Of a DNA stretch of 64,000 bases, positions 10,661 through 21,330 are shown one piece after another. How positions within the stretch are numbered: position 1 is the stretch's first letter; every line of letters starts with the position of its first letter. This DNA comes from Linanthus parryae (Eukaryota; Streptophyta; Magnoliopsida; Ericales; Polemoniaceae): assembly GCA_023055425.1 (NCBI GenBank), contig JALGPY010000002.1, positions 48,817,321 to 48,881,320 on the forward strand. Reading direction: 5' to 3'. The notes below the pieces were generated by a model. It did no database searches, was not told the origin of the DNA, and saw only the letters and a program-made list of their open reading frames with translations. Both the position numbers and the translations under genes were made by a program.

Positions 10661-11048
10661 TAAGTCCCTTGCTCATGCATGAGCTTGCCATCATCACTAG
10701 CAGTTTTTGCCTCCTTTCAAAACTAAGCTTTTGATTTCCTTTCCTTCCCCAGAAGCCCTAATTATTTCTATCACCATCCGCCATCAATCACCACCAATCC
10801 CTTCCCCCTCTCCCTTACCAGCTTCAACTCTACTCTCTGTTCTTTCATTTTATCTATCTCTTTACGGCGCCTGACACTTGGCGCCTTTCTCCTCATCCCT
10901 CTCTTGCCTCCTTCAACCTCTGCTCTTCCTTGCTTACTGTGCCATTTTTTCTCTCTTCTATATGGCCTATTATAGGAACTCTCACTCCATCTCTCCCCCT
11001 AGCTCTTCAAACAACTCGACTGTTTAACAGATTGATCAAAGAGGAGTC

Positions 11049-12575
11049 ATGTTGGATCTTGACCCTAATATGGTGAATGTTTATCGAGCATTATGGAAGA
11101 ACTGTTTGATTGGAAAGTTTATTTCTAACTCTAAAGAATCATTACCTTCCTCGGTTACTATCCAACAAGTGGTTGATGAAGTATGGAAGAAAAGAGACAA
11201 GATTTGGGTCGAGAAGAAGGGCTCTTGTTTCCTATTCCACTGTTTCAACAATGAAGACAAGACTCGGTTGCTTAACTATGGTGCAATTGGTCTGCATAGA
11301 AAGACTCTGGTGCTCAGAGAAAGGCCGCTTAATTTTGCCATCTCAGAGCCAGACTTCCCAACAATGGACGTCTGGATTCGTATGCCAGGCATACCTATGG
11401 AGGGGTTTTACAATGATCTTGCTAAGAACCTTGGCAAGGTGGCAGGGGAAGTTTTGCATGTGGATTGGACCATTAAAAGATTTGCGAATATGGAGGAGTT
11501 TGGATTAAGGTGCATGTTAACATCAACGAGCCATTAACACCGGGAGCCTACATCAAACCGATCGATCCAGGTCATCCTCCTAAATGGATCTTTTTCAGAT
11601 ACGAAAATATTTTCAAGGTTTGCTTCAAATGTGGATTCGGGGGTCACTCTAACCAAAGTTGCAGAAGAAACTTAATTGATGTTCTGCGAATTCTCGAAGA
11701 CCGGTATCGAAACTCGCCGTTCCATGATTCCTTGCATTTCCATATTGCTGCGGTGAACCCATGTTTACGGCAAAACTAAAAGCTTTCCGGGCGGTGGGAA
11801 GGTTTCGGACTACAGCGGTGGATCTCTTTCGCAACCCGAATGAGTCGGGTGAAGAAGACGTGATCCGAGTGGACAATGACAACCTTGTTATTGCTTTTCC
11901 GGACGGGTCAACATCAGATGGTTACTTCACTCCCGGGTCATCAATGGATGGGTGGGAATGTGATGCTTGGCCTCCTGGGCCTTTTAACCCATACCCGAGA
12001 GGAATGTTTGGACCGGGAGAAGGCCCATTTCCATCGGGCCAGCTTTATAGCCCAAGCAACAATTTAACCCCTGGCCCATCTATCTCTCTGCAGGCCTATG
12101 ACCCGGCTTACAACTTTTCTACCCTTCTTCTCCCACAACCCGACCCGGCACCACCTAATAGTCAGCCTTTACCTTATTCGGATCTCTCCTCTCTCCTACC
12201 CTCTGCACCCGTTTCTTTTGGCGCCTCTTCAAGTTCCTACTCCTCCCCAAAAGACACCCGACCCATCTCGAACTCCCAACTTAGCTCTTCGAATCAGAAC
12301 AACATTCATGAACCATCCTTTATTACTCCACCATCCATTGTAGCTTTTGAGCAGCGTGAGCAATCCCTTCTCAAAAATCTAAACTCTTCACCTTCTGATA
12401 TTGCTCTCTCCTGTAACGAAACGATGGGTTTCCTCTCCGGCGACCAATCTCCATTCTCGGCAGCCCGAAATACTGGGTTTACAGAGGAAGACGATGTCTC
12501 TATCGTTTCATCCTCAACTTACCCCATCAAAATCTCCTCTCTGCCTGCGGAAACCTCAATCCCTCTTCTTCCTTC
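11049..12575 (+). pseudogene. LINE ORF1 (gag-like) N-terminal part, frameshifted
   Basis: Three frames make up the protein. The first (11049-11537) has the plant LINE DUF4283-like domain, with W-rich stretches such as KIWVEKKGSCFLFHCF and a following MDVWIRMPGIPMEG block. A frameshift near 11505 moves into the second (11510-11779), which carries one CCHC zinc knuckle (VCFKCGFGGHSNQSC). Another shift near 11770 leads to a Pro/Ser-rich region (11761-12585). ORF1 proteins of this class bind element RNA. The matching region on the minus strand at 21700-23200 supports this order. The reading stops where the solo LTR enters at 12581. Confidence 0.8.
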
Positions 12576-12580
12576 GCATG

Positions 12581-15500
12581 TGTAACACCCCTAATTCCTG
12601 AGAGAGTTCTTAGTGCAATATCAAGACTTTGGCGGCGAATTTGTAAATAGTTTGTCACTGCTTTAAAGTTGGAATTCTGGAGTGTTAGCAATATTTGGAA
12701 GTTGTTAGAATGAATTTGAGGCGCTAGAAATAGTTGGGGTGGTTGTGCAATTCTTTGAAATTAAGTAGAATCTCTAATTCTAGTATATACCCTAGAGTTT
12801 GGAAAAATACACTTTCACCCCCTTTGCATGAGAGCCACTTGGCAATCTTATTTTGACAACTCTCTAGGTGAGGTGGCAACTTCTTCTTCACATCCCCCAC
12901 CATCAGATTGTAGAGAGAAAGAGAGAGAGACATCATCAACATCATTTTCATCATCTTCTTCTTCTTCTCCACCATACAACCACCACCACCAACAACACAG
13001 CCACAACCTCCACCACTCCTTCTTTCACGATTCTGCAGCTGCTGGTAGACGCCCTCGACACAAGGACAAAAATCCCTCAATTTGTTCGAGGATTCGGCCT
13101 GTCACGAGAGAGAATTTTTAAGGTAAAACCTAAGAACCCTAACTATTTCAATCGCGATTTCTTCTTCTCAGTCATGAACCAATGAAATTAAACCCCTATG
13201 TGTTGTTGGCGAGGTGAAACTGAGGCTAAGAAGCCCAAGCTCGAGCTGTAACTCACCCGGAATGGGGTTCGCCGGATTCTGGCTTCAAACGCGACGGTGA
13301 AAGTTCATGGGAGCACCGAAAACCGGACGGCACATCGCCGGAATCCGCCATGGCCGCCGGAAAAGCTCAAGCTCGGTACGGCTTCGATTCTTGCTTGTTT
13401 TGATCGATTTAAAGCATGAGCATTGTCCTAATCATCTCCTGAACTCATTTGCATCGTCGAATCATGACTGTAACAACGAATTTGACAAGTTTAACTCGTG
13501 CATGTTGAGTTTTACGGTTTGAATGCATGCCCTATTTGTGGGCCTGTAACTCTCTCGATACTTAATGTCTTGACCTGATTCTTGTTTCTATGGATTCCCT
13601 CCATTTAGTACTCCAACTTTCGTGTTGATTTCCAGGTCCAATTCGATCTCTAAACCCCCTGAATCTGTGTTCGAAGTAGCTGCAGTTACGTGTTCATGAG
13701 ACTCATGCTCTTGATTGCTGCATTTCTTGTCGACTTTGGACACTTGTATCTTCCTCGTTGTTAATCCGTTTGAAGTGATTCTTGACTTTATGGAAAGCTT
13801 AGACTTAGCTCTACAACATCTATTTGAATTCCTTGAGCTAATTTTCCCTCTAACTGGTTTAAATCTGAGCCTAAAGTTGAGAAAAAAATGTTGTGTTCTT
13901 GGGTGTCAAGTGCTCAAAATTTTTTAAGTATTGAATGTCATGGTGAAACACCCATTTTCTAACCCTCGTATCTTGTTCAAAACTTACTGAAATGTAGATC
14001 TGTTTTCTCCTGTGTAAAGCTGGTATAAAATACTTCATTTTATCCTCTCTGGGTCATGTTCAAATTTGTAACAGATTTCTCATGAAACGAGCCTAAAGTT
14101 GCTAGTTTGAATTTTCCCAAGTATTGAATCGTTATTTTCAACCAACTTTGACTAGCGATATCTCTTTGAATACTTGGAGTTTTTAGGAGTTCAAATATGT
14201 TCTGGAATGGTTGAACTATCATCTCCAAAACCCCATTCTTAGTTTCTCAAAAATCCTTCCCAACGGATCGGAAATCAGTCGCGAAGTTGCCTACTTGAAA
14301 CAACTTTTTGTTATCTTTGATATTCGATTTTGACCATTTGAATGACATTTCTGGTATTAGCGTTCTTCACGAAACTTGTTCGTATTCATATTCTGAGTCT
14401 ATATTTCAATTTTGACCAAGTTTGACTTTTCGAAAATCCTAGTTTGACTGGACTGTATAGGAGGGGCAAAATAGTAATTTCACTTAAACTTTGATTTGAG
14501 ATTAGTTTAGTAACTTGGAGTTTTTCAGCATGTCTTGTATACTTATTTGGAGTACTTGTATGTAATTTTGGGCTGGGGTTGACCAAGTCAAATGTTGGGG
14601 TCTTTTTGCAATTTTACTAAACTTTAGGGGCCTAAGTGCAATTTATTTAAAGGTTTAGATTTCGATGCTAAGTACATATGGGAGAGTTTAGAGTCATTCT
14701 TACATGTTTTTGGGCCAATATGAGTATAATTTGGGGACCGGGCAACTAGACAGTTTTGGAGTATGAGGGGCGTTTTAGTCATTTATCTTGCACGACCCGC
14801 ATTCCATTGCATTCTTGCATACAACCTCATATAGTGGGTAAATGCTGATAGACTATATACTTGACTTGTGTATATCCAGCCGTTATTAAGGATCGTTCGA
14901 AGTAAACGTACATTTTCGTGTTGCTGCATTTACAGTGAGACTCGGAGACGAGCGTTGTAGGAGTGCTAGCGTTGCTTTGCGCCTTTCATGGCTCAGAGGT
15001 AAGTACATATGTACGGCCTTTTCATATCAAAATTTGCGTATGTGTTTGATGTTTCAAATGAATGTTGTTATAGATATAGTATGAGAATGCATGTTTTCCA
15101 CTCGAAAGTTGTTAAATTATTTTATTCATCTCCTTTGAGAACTCTCGGAAATTACTTGTGAAATTTTGATACTCTGATTCTGTTTATGTGACAGAGAAGA
15201 AATAAAATACCTCTAATAGACTTAGGACGATGTACAGAGTACTGTTATTAATGGGAGGCGTCGAGCGATCCTCCATTTTCTTATGGCTAAGACCATTGAA
15301 GCAATGCTTCTTATTATTGGATAGAACGTTAATGTTCACAAATCCGCCCCCGAGGAGCCAAAATGTATCAATATATTGAGGCCAAGGGTTTTATAGAGCT
15401 ATAGAGTGCTACTTATACTTGTAAGGGTCACTACGGTATAGGGGTGTCGACACTTAATGCCTTTTAGCTAATGTTGTGAGCGGGGTTGACGAATGGGCTC

Positions 15501-16224
15501 CCTTAACGCTCGGGTGAAATAGGGTTTGATAGACCCTAGAAGGAACCCTTAATGATTATTTCGTGATCCCTCTGTTTACATCGATCCTGCTGGTGGCTCT
15601 GGACATGCCTCAGCTAAATTAAACTGTTGATTGAAGTCGAAATTAAAAATTGACTACTTTATTAATGTTGTTTGTGGCTCTGGATTGCCCTAATCAATTG
15701 AAATGATTTGAAAAGCTTTGGCTACTCATGAACTAAGTTATTCTCTTAAATGGACTTGTTTACTCTGGATATGTTACCAACTACTCGTGGTTTCTCAATG
15801 TTATTAAATTGAGAGGTTTTTGTTACTCGGTTACTTCCAGTTGTTCCAAATTCTCCAACATGATAGTTTTACTGTTTAAATCATGATTTGTTTCAACTCA
15901 TGCTTCTGTGCCACTCGTTGCTTTACATGTCGTAGTATGTATTTACTCAGTTTTTACTGGTCATTTCTTCAAAAATGCGTCGGCTTTTGCCATTTTAGAA
16001 CTGCAGGTCGTCAATCAAGTTTGGGGAATGGGAACGCGGATCGAGACGAAGAAGTTTAACTTAAGTCAGATCACTTAGTAGATCACACACAATTTGTTTT
16101 AGATTGTACTTATTATCGAAATTTTGTTATGTACTTTAACCGAAATGTAAACTTAATAGTTAATAATCTACTTTTGGTTATCGATTGTCGCGTTAACCCT
16201 GAACCAAGATCCCGAGTCGTTTTA
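12581..16224 (+). mobile_element. large solo LTR (Ty3/gypsy-type) nested in the LINE
   Basis: A 3644-bp insertion bounded by a perfect 5-bp TSD GCATG (12576-12580 and 16225-16229). The left end is TGTAACACCCC, a start common in large plant chromovirus LTRs. The right end is GAGTCGTTTTA, where a terminal CA appears to have become TA. The second LINE copy has the uninterrupted sequence near 21700, confirming an insertion. No gag, pol, primer-binding site or second LTR is present, so this is most simply a solo LTR left by LTR-LTR recombination. The low-complexity frames rich in Ser/His near 12828-13185 are not genes. A TATATA near 12783 could be the LTR promoter. Lineage is inferred from the terminus only. 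Confidence 0.7.
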
Positions 16225-16229
16225 GCATG

Positions 16230-16707
16230 TCTCTGCACCATCTTGTATTATCCTCATACATGTTCCTGTTGAACCCATTGAAACTCAACCAATCCAAGTT
16301 ATTAAGCTGCCGACTTTCATCCTTAGAGCCCCTGATTTTGTGGAAGAAGACATTGAGCCCCTGCCTTTGCCCTCGGAGACTCAACCATTACCACTCCCAC
16401 CACCGGAGAATAAAGGAGCCCCTCAGCTGTCACTCAAGTTGAGTTGTGAGGACGTTAGGTCTGCAAAGGCCAAGAAAGCTCCAAGGAAGCAGCCACCCAA
16501 AATGAGGACTCGTACTGATGTTGCCCTATCGTCAGAAGAAGTGGAGAAGGAGCAGAAAGGTATTAAGAAATCAAAGCTTTTTCAGTTCTCTTTAAATGAT
16601 TTCTCTCCGCGATGGCCTGTTTCTGCCTCCTTAGATGTTTTGTGTTTTTATACCGTTCTCTCTCCTGAAGTTTTGATGGTTGACCTTTATCAACCATCAC
16701 CCTTTCC
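16230..16707 (+). pseudogene. LINE ORF1 continuation after the solo LTR
   Basis: Resumes the Pro/Glu-rich ORF1 region interrupted at 12580 (for example EPLPLPSETQPLPLPPPENK) and matches the minus copy at about 21360-21710. Similarity to the minus copy stops near 16561. From there this copy goes on to the ORF2 start at 16708, while the minus copy continues into its ORF1 C-terminus. Confidence 0.7.
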
Positions 16708-17760
16708 ATGAGTATTTTAGCCTGGAATTGTAGATGTCTAGGTCAATTCTCTGCAATTCAAGAGGTTTTCAATTTGACCAAAAAGTTTAAGCCTTCTTTA
16801 TTTTTCTTAAGTGAAACTAAAAAACCGATTTCTTGGGTTAATTCGAAATTCCGAAACTTAGGGTTTGCTTCTTATTTTGGTATTGATTATGTGGGGTTTT
16901 CACGTGGTCTTTGGGTAGCATGGGATAATGCCTTATCTATTAAAATCTTGTTTTCTAATCTAAATTTCATTCTTTGTTCTGTTGTTGATTTTAATAATTG
17001 TACATGGTTTTTAGGTCTAATGTATGGTCATCCTAACTTGTCCAATAGAGCCTCGGTTTGGCACCTCATCGAGTCAATTATTCCACCTAATCAACCTGTT
17101 GTCCTTATTGGTGACTTTGATCAAGTTTTTAACCCCCGTGACAAGACTGGCCCTAACGCTGATTCCCTTCCAGGGGCAAATGTTTTTAGAGTTTTCATTT
17201 AAAATTGTTATTTAATTGAATTACCTAGCATGGGACCTTGACAAACCTGGACAAACAATAGGTTTGAAGACTCCCCCACTTTTGAAAAACTTGATCGTGC
17301 ATGGTGTAATTCTCAATGTATTGAGCTGTTTCCTTCATCTATTATGCATAATTTAGGTATTTCAGTTTCGTACCATGCACCCATTAACATTTTACTTCAT
17401 AATCAGCAAGTGCCGCCTAATAAAGTTTCTCGTCTAGAGGCTTGGTGGTTGAGGAGAGATGAAGTCCTTCACTTGGTCAACTTTGTTTGGAATCTTCCTC
17501 TTTTTGGATCACATTTATTCAGAGTTGTTAAATATTTGCATATCACGCTAAAGACTCTTGTGTGTTGGCATAAAAACTCCAATTCACTTGTTAATCAGAT
17601 TGCCAAGTGCAAACAAGACTTAACCTCAATTCAAAACATCCTTCATGATCCTTTGTCTTTTGAACGCTTTAAATATCTCAACTCTCGTTTGTCTAATCTC
17701 CTTAATGATTATGAAACTTTCTGGGCTCAAAAGGCAAGATGTAAGTGGCTTAGGCCGTAG
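16708..17760 (+). pseudogene. LINE ORF2 apurinic-type endonuclease domain
   Basis: Starts MSILAWNCRCLGQ, the classic plant LINE ORF2 opening. It has FFLSETKK (metal-binding Glu motif) and LIGDFDQVFNPRDK, where the usual GDFN has become GDFD. A stop at 17200 and a frameshift split it. The following frame (about 17208-17760) has TWTN and EKLDRAW motifs, and SVSYHAPI in place of the usual SDHxPI, so the catalytic Asp of the final motif is lost. The domain nicks target DNA to prime reverse transcription in intact elements. This copy is dead. Confidence 0.8.
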
Positions 17761-20335
17761 ATGGTAATACTAAGTTTTTTCATAATTACGCCCGTATTAA
17801 GAATGCTAGAAACAAAATTTAATATCTTAAGCATGATGATGGCTCTTTAATTACGGATCATAATGGTATTTCAAACTTATTCTTGGACCATTTCTAAGGT
17901 ATTTACTCCGACTCATCACCCTCCTATACAAACTTAGAATCCTTGTATGGCCAAGATTGTGATTTTGACTTACTGTTTAACATTGACACTTATCTTAACT
18001 TGGAACATCAAAACTTTCTCTCGCCTCCTTTTACTGCAGAAGAGGTTAAAACGACTGTTTTTAGTATGGACCCTTTAAAGGCCCCGGGGCCAGATGGAAT
18101 CCAACCAATCTTTTTTCAAAAATGTTGGCCTGTTATTTCGACAAAAATCACTTCGGCTGTTTTATCTTTTCTAAGTTCTGGTTTTATGCTCTCGGAGCTT
18201 AATAATACTAACATTATTCTCATCCCTAAAGTGAAAAATCATTCATCTGTTAATGATTATCGTCCTATTAGTCTTTGCAATGTCTTATATAGTATCATTT
18301 CTAAAGTCTTAGCAAATCGCTTAAAGATAGTTTTACCTTTCCTAATTTCAGATAACCAAAATGGTTTCGTTCCAAATCGCTCTATTCAACACAACATTCT
18401 CCTAGCGCACGATATGTTACATAATATTTCTAATCTCTCTGACCCCAGTTTGCCTAAGTATGGTGCCCTAAAGCTGGACCTTTCTAAGGCTTTTGATAGA
18501 CTCAGATGGGACTTCATAGAAGCCACACTTCATCAATTTCATTTCCCTCCCTTCTTTATTCGTCTCATTATGCAGTGTCTTACTACGGTCTCTTATTCTA
18601 TCATCATTAATGGCTCCCAATCGAAGCATTCAAGCCTTGTAGGGGTATTAGGCAAGAGACCCCTTATCTCTTTTTATTTTCATCTTGTGTGATGAGGCAC
18701 TTTCGAGATCTATAAGTTTTGCTTGCAATTCGTGTCTCATGCATGGTGTTCCTTCAGCCAGTAATGGTCCCTCCATCTCCCACCTACATTTTGCTGATGA
18801 TACTATTTTGTTTTTCAAAGTTACTCACCATGTAGGTAATGTTATCTTAAATATTCTTAATAAATTTTCAAATCAATCGGGTCAAGTTATCAATTTCTCT
18901 AAATCTTCTATCACTTTTTGTCCAAACTGTAACCAGGTAGATATTAATCATTTCATTTCTACCCTCAATGTTAACTGCACTACTCATTTAGGAAATTACT
19001 TAGGTTTTTTCTTTGACTCCACTTTCAGTCTCTCTAAAAATAAAAATGAAGCTCTAATTATTGATAAAGTTAGGAATAAGTGTGCTTCGTGGAAGGGTTT
19101 ATTGCTAAATAAATTTAGTCCTGCAACACTAATTAAAGCTATCCTTACTAGCTTCGTAGTTTATCTCTTTTCAGTTTTGCTTATTTCTCCTAAAACAATA
19201 AAGACCCTTACTTCTATTTCAATAACTTCTTCTAGTCTGGTAATCCTTCCTCAAAAACCATGCACTGCACTTCGTGGAATAATCTTTGTTTTAGCACTAG
19301 AAAAGGAGGTTTAGGGTTCAAAAATATTAAAGCTTTTAATTGTACTCTTTTCTGTAAAAATGCACGGTCTCTACTTTCAAACCAGCGATCCCTTGTTTCA
19401 AAGTTTTTGATATCAAAGTATTGTAAGAGAAACTCCTTTTGAATTCACAATGCTTCTCCGACTGCTTCTCCGACATGGAAGGAAATAGTAAAAGGTAAGA
19501 ACCTCTTGCATGGATGCGTTCATTGGAAGCTTGCAGATGGTAATCGTATCTCTGTTTCGAAGCACCCTTGGGTTCGTGATGTTCCTCGCGATTTAATTAA
19601 GCAGTCATTGCATGCTTACTGCAATATTAAATGGTTCAAGTACCTAACAAGCCCTTGTGAAGGGGGGGGGGGAGTGAGTTGGGATCATTCTCTTCTTCTT
19701 AATACTTTCCCTCCGTGGCTTGTTAACCTCATACTTAGCACTCCTCTAAACTTAACTTCTAATGAACCATCTTGGGCTCTCAGTACAAATAATCTTTTTT
19801 TTCTGTCAAATCTCTCTACGACCACCTGCACTCCCCTTTACCCAGTCCCAATCTAAATATCCACAGAAAATCCTTCAAGATCAATACCCTTAAGTTTCAT
19901 TGGAAGCATCTTTGGAAGCTTAAACTACCTTTCAAATTGAAGTTCTTTGCGTGGCAAATTGCTCATCAAATATTACCTACAAGGGACTTCCTGAGATCCA
20001 GGGGGCTTAATTGTACTACAAACTGTACTTTTTGCCTCAACTAGTGAGACCGTGAATCACCTCTTTCTTACATGAAATTTCTCTGAAACTCTTTTTGCAA
20101 AACTAAATATCTGTGTTTCATCTATAAATGTTGAGAATTGGTTCAAAATATGTTTTAAGAAAGCAAGAGATCCACATCTGGAGGGTGTTGTTTGGATTAC
20201 GGCCTGCTGCGTTATTTGGAAAAGTAGGAATGCAGCTATTAACAACAGCCACCCTATGATGGATATATGTTACTTTAAAACTGTCAACCTAACTTGTCAA
20301 ATTATCAATGCTTTCTTGCCTAACCAATCTCAACA
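17761..20335 (+). pseudogene. LINE ORF2 reverse transcriptase and zf-RVT region
   Basis: The frame at 17943-18692 has DPLKAPGPDGIQPIFFQ, DYRPISLCNVLYSIISKVLA, NGFVPNRSIQHNILLAHDM and motif A LDLSKAFDR. A frameshift near 18650 breaks the RGIRQGDP-type motif. The next frame (18685-19314) has motif C LHFADDTILFF with both catalytic Asp intact. After further shifts, 19884-20045 encodes the C-terminal zf-RVT pattern (HWKHLWKLKLPFKLKFFAW ... CTFCL). About 20100-20330 encodes the end of ORF2 (WITACCVIWKSRNAAIN). The enzyme would copy LINE RNA at the nick. Too many lesions for activity. Confidence 0.85.
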
Positions 20336-21330
20336 TCAAAACAGAGGAAGCCTCGGGCATCAAGTGTGGATAAAGGGAAAGCTCCAATGCAGGCAGAAAA
20401 AGAGGGAGGTGGGAAAGTGGTCTTTGCAGATATTGACCGCTTCTTAGAATCCAGTAATAGAGATGAAGAGAAAATGATGATAAGATTTGAAGAATAAAAG
20501 AGGAGGATGGATGAGTTGACAGCAATGTACAAGGCAAAACAACAAGGTCTCATCTTTGTGGATGGTAAGATGGTGGATCCAAATACAGAATCTCTATTCA
20601 ACTTTCTCAAGGAAAAATCAGGTTCAAAGAAGGGGAAATCTGTTTGAAGACCTCGGAACTTTTTATGTTTAGTTATGTTTGCTTTGTGTATAGTTTCTTA
20701 TGTTTTAAAACGATTCTCTCTTGATATTTTGGATGTTGATGGAGCACGGTAGGTTTGTGCTCGGATGGTTGCTTTGGATTTGCTCAGGTTCTCTCGTTGT
20801 ATTGTTCTTTTTCTACAATTATAGGTAGAACAAGAACAATACAACGAGATACAACGAGAGCAACTGAGAAAATCCAAAGAAACCATCCGAGCACAAACCT
20901 ACCGTGCTCCATCAACATCCAAAAGATCAAGAGAGAATTGTTTTAAAACATAAGAAACTAAACACAAAGTAAACATAACTAAACATAAAAAGTTTCGAGG
21001 TCTTCAAACAAATTTCCCCTTCTTTGAACCTGATTTTTTCTTGAGAAAGTTGAATAGATCTTCCATATTTGGATCCACCATCTTACCATCCACCAAGATG
21101 AGACCTTGTTGTTTTGCCTTGTACATTGCTGCCAACTAATACATCCTATTCTTTTCTTCTTCAAATCTTATCATCATTTGATCTTCATCTCTGTTAGTGG
21201 CTTCCAAGAAGCGGTCAATAGTAGCTGCAAAACCCACCTTCCTTCCTCCCTCTTTTTCTGACTGCATTGGAGCTGTCCCTTTATCCACACTTGATGCTCG
21301 AGGCTTCTTCTGTTTTGGAGAACCAGAACC
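20336..21330. repeat. tail-to-tail inverted repeat joining the two LINE copies
   Basis: The segment from KQRKPRASSVDKG-type coding (20336 on) through the 3' tail is repeated in inverse from about 20825 to 21330. The symmetry centre is CTACAATTATAGGTAG near 20814-20827. Arms read AGACCTCGGAACTTTTTATG on one side and the inverse on the other. They are close in sequence but carry many single-base differences, so this is not a fresh duplication. Confidence 0.8.

Larger units (their letters stand above)
10665..20820 (+). mobile_element. L1-type plant LINE, copy 1 (decayed, interrupted)
   Basis: Order on the plus strand: 5' leader (10665-11048), ORF1 with DUF4283-like domain and CCHC knuckle, a 3.6-kb solo LTR inside ORF1 (12581-16224), remainder of ORF1, endonuclease, reverse transcriptase, zf-RVT region, then a segment matching the ORF1 C-terminus of copy 2 (20336-20647) and a 3' tail to about 20820. 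Multiple frameshifts and stops make it non-functional. It ends tail to tail against copy 2 with only about 8 bases between. No poly(A) tail is visible at the join, and I could not identify a TSD. Confidence 0.8.

Noticed and set aside
12828..13185. Ser/His/Thr-rich open frames
   Set aside because: Low-complexity CAC/TCA repeats inside the solo LTR; no gene features and two frames open at once.
16559..16562. Splice donor explaining loss of ORF2 in the minus LINE copy
   Set aside because: AAAG|GTATT looks like a donor, but the minus copy retains about 50 bases after the equivalent AAAGGTAAT, so a retrotransposed spliced RNA does not fit.
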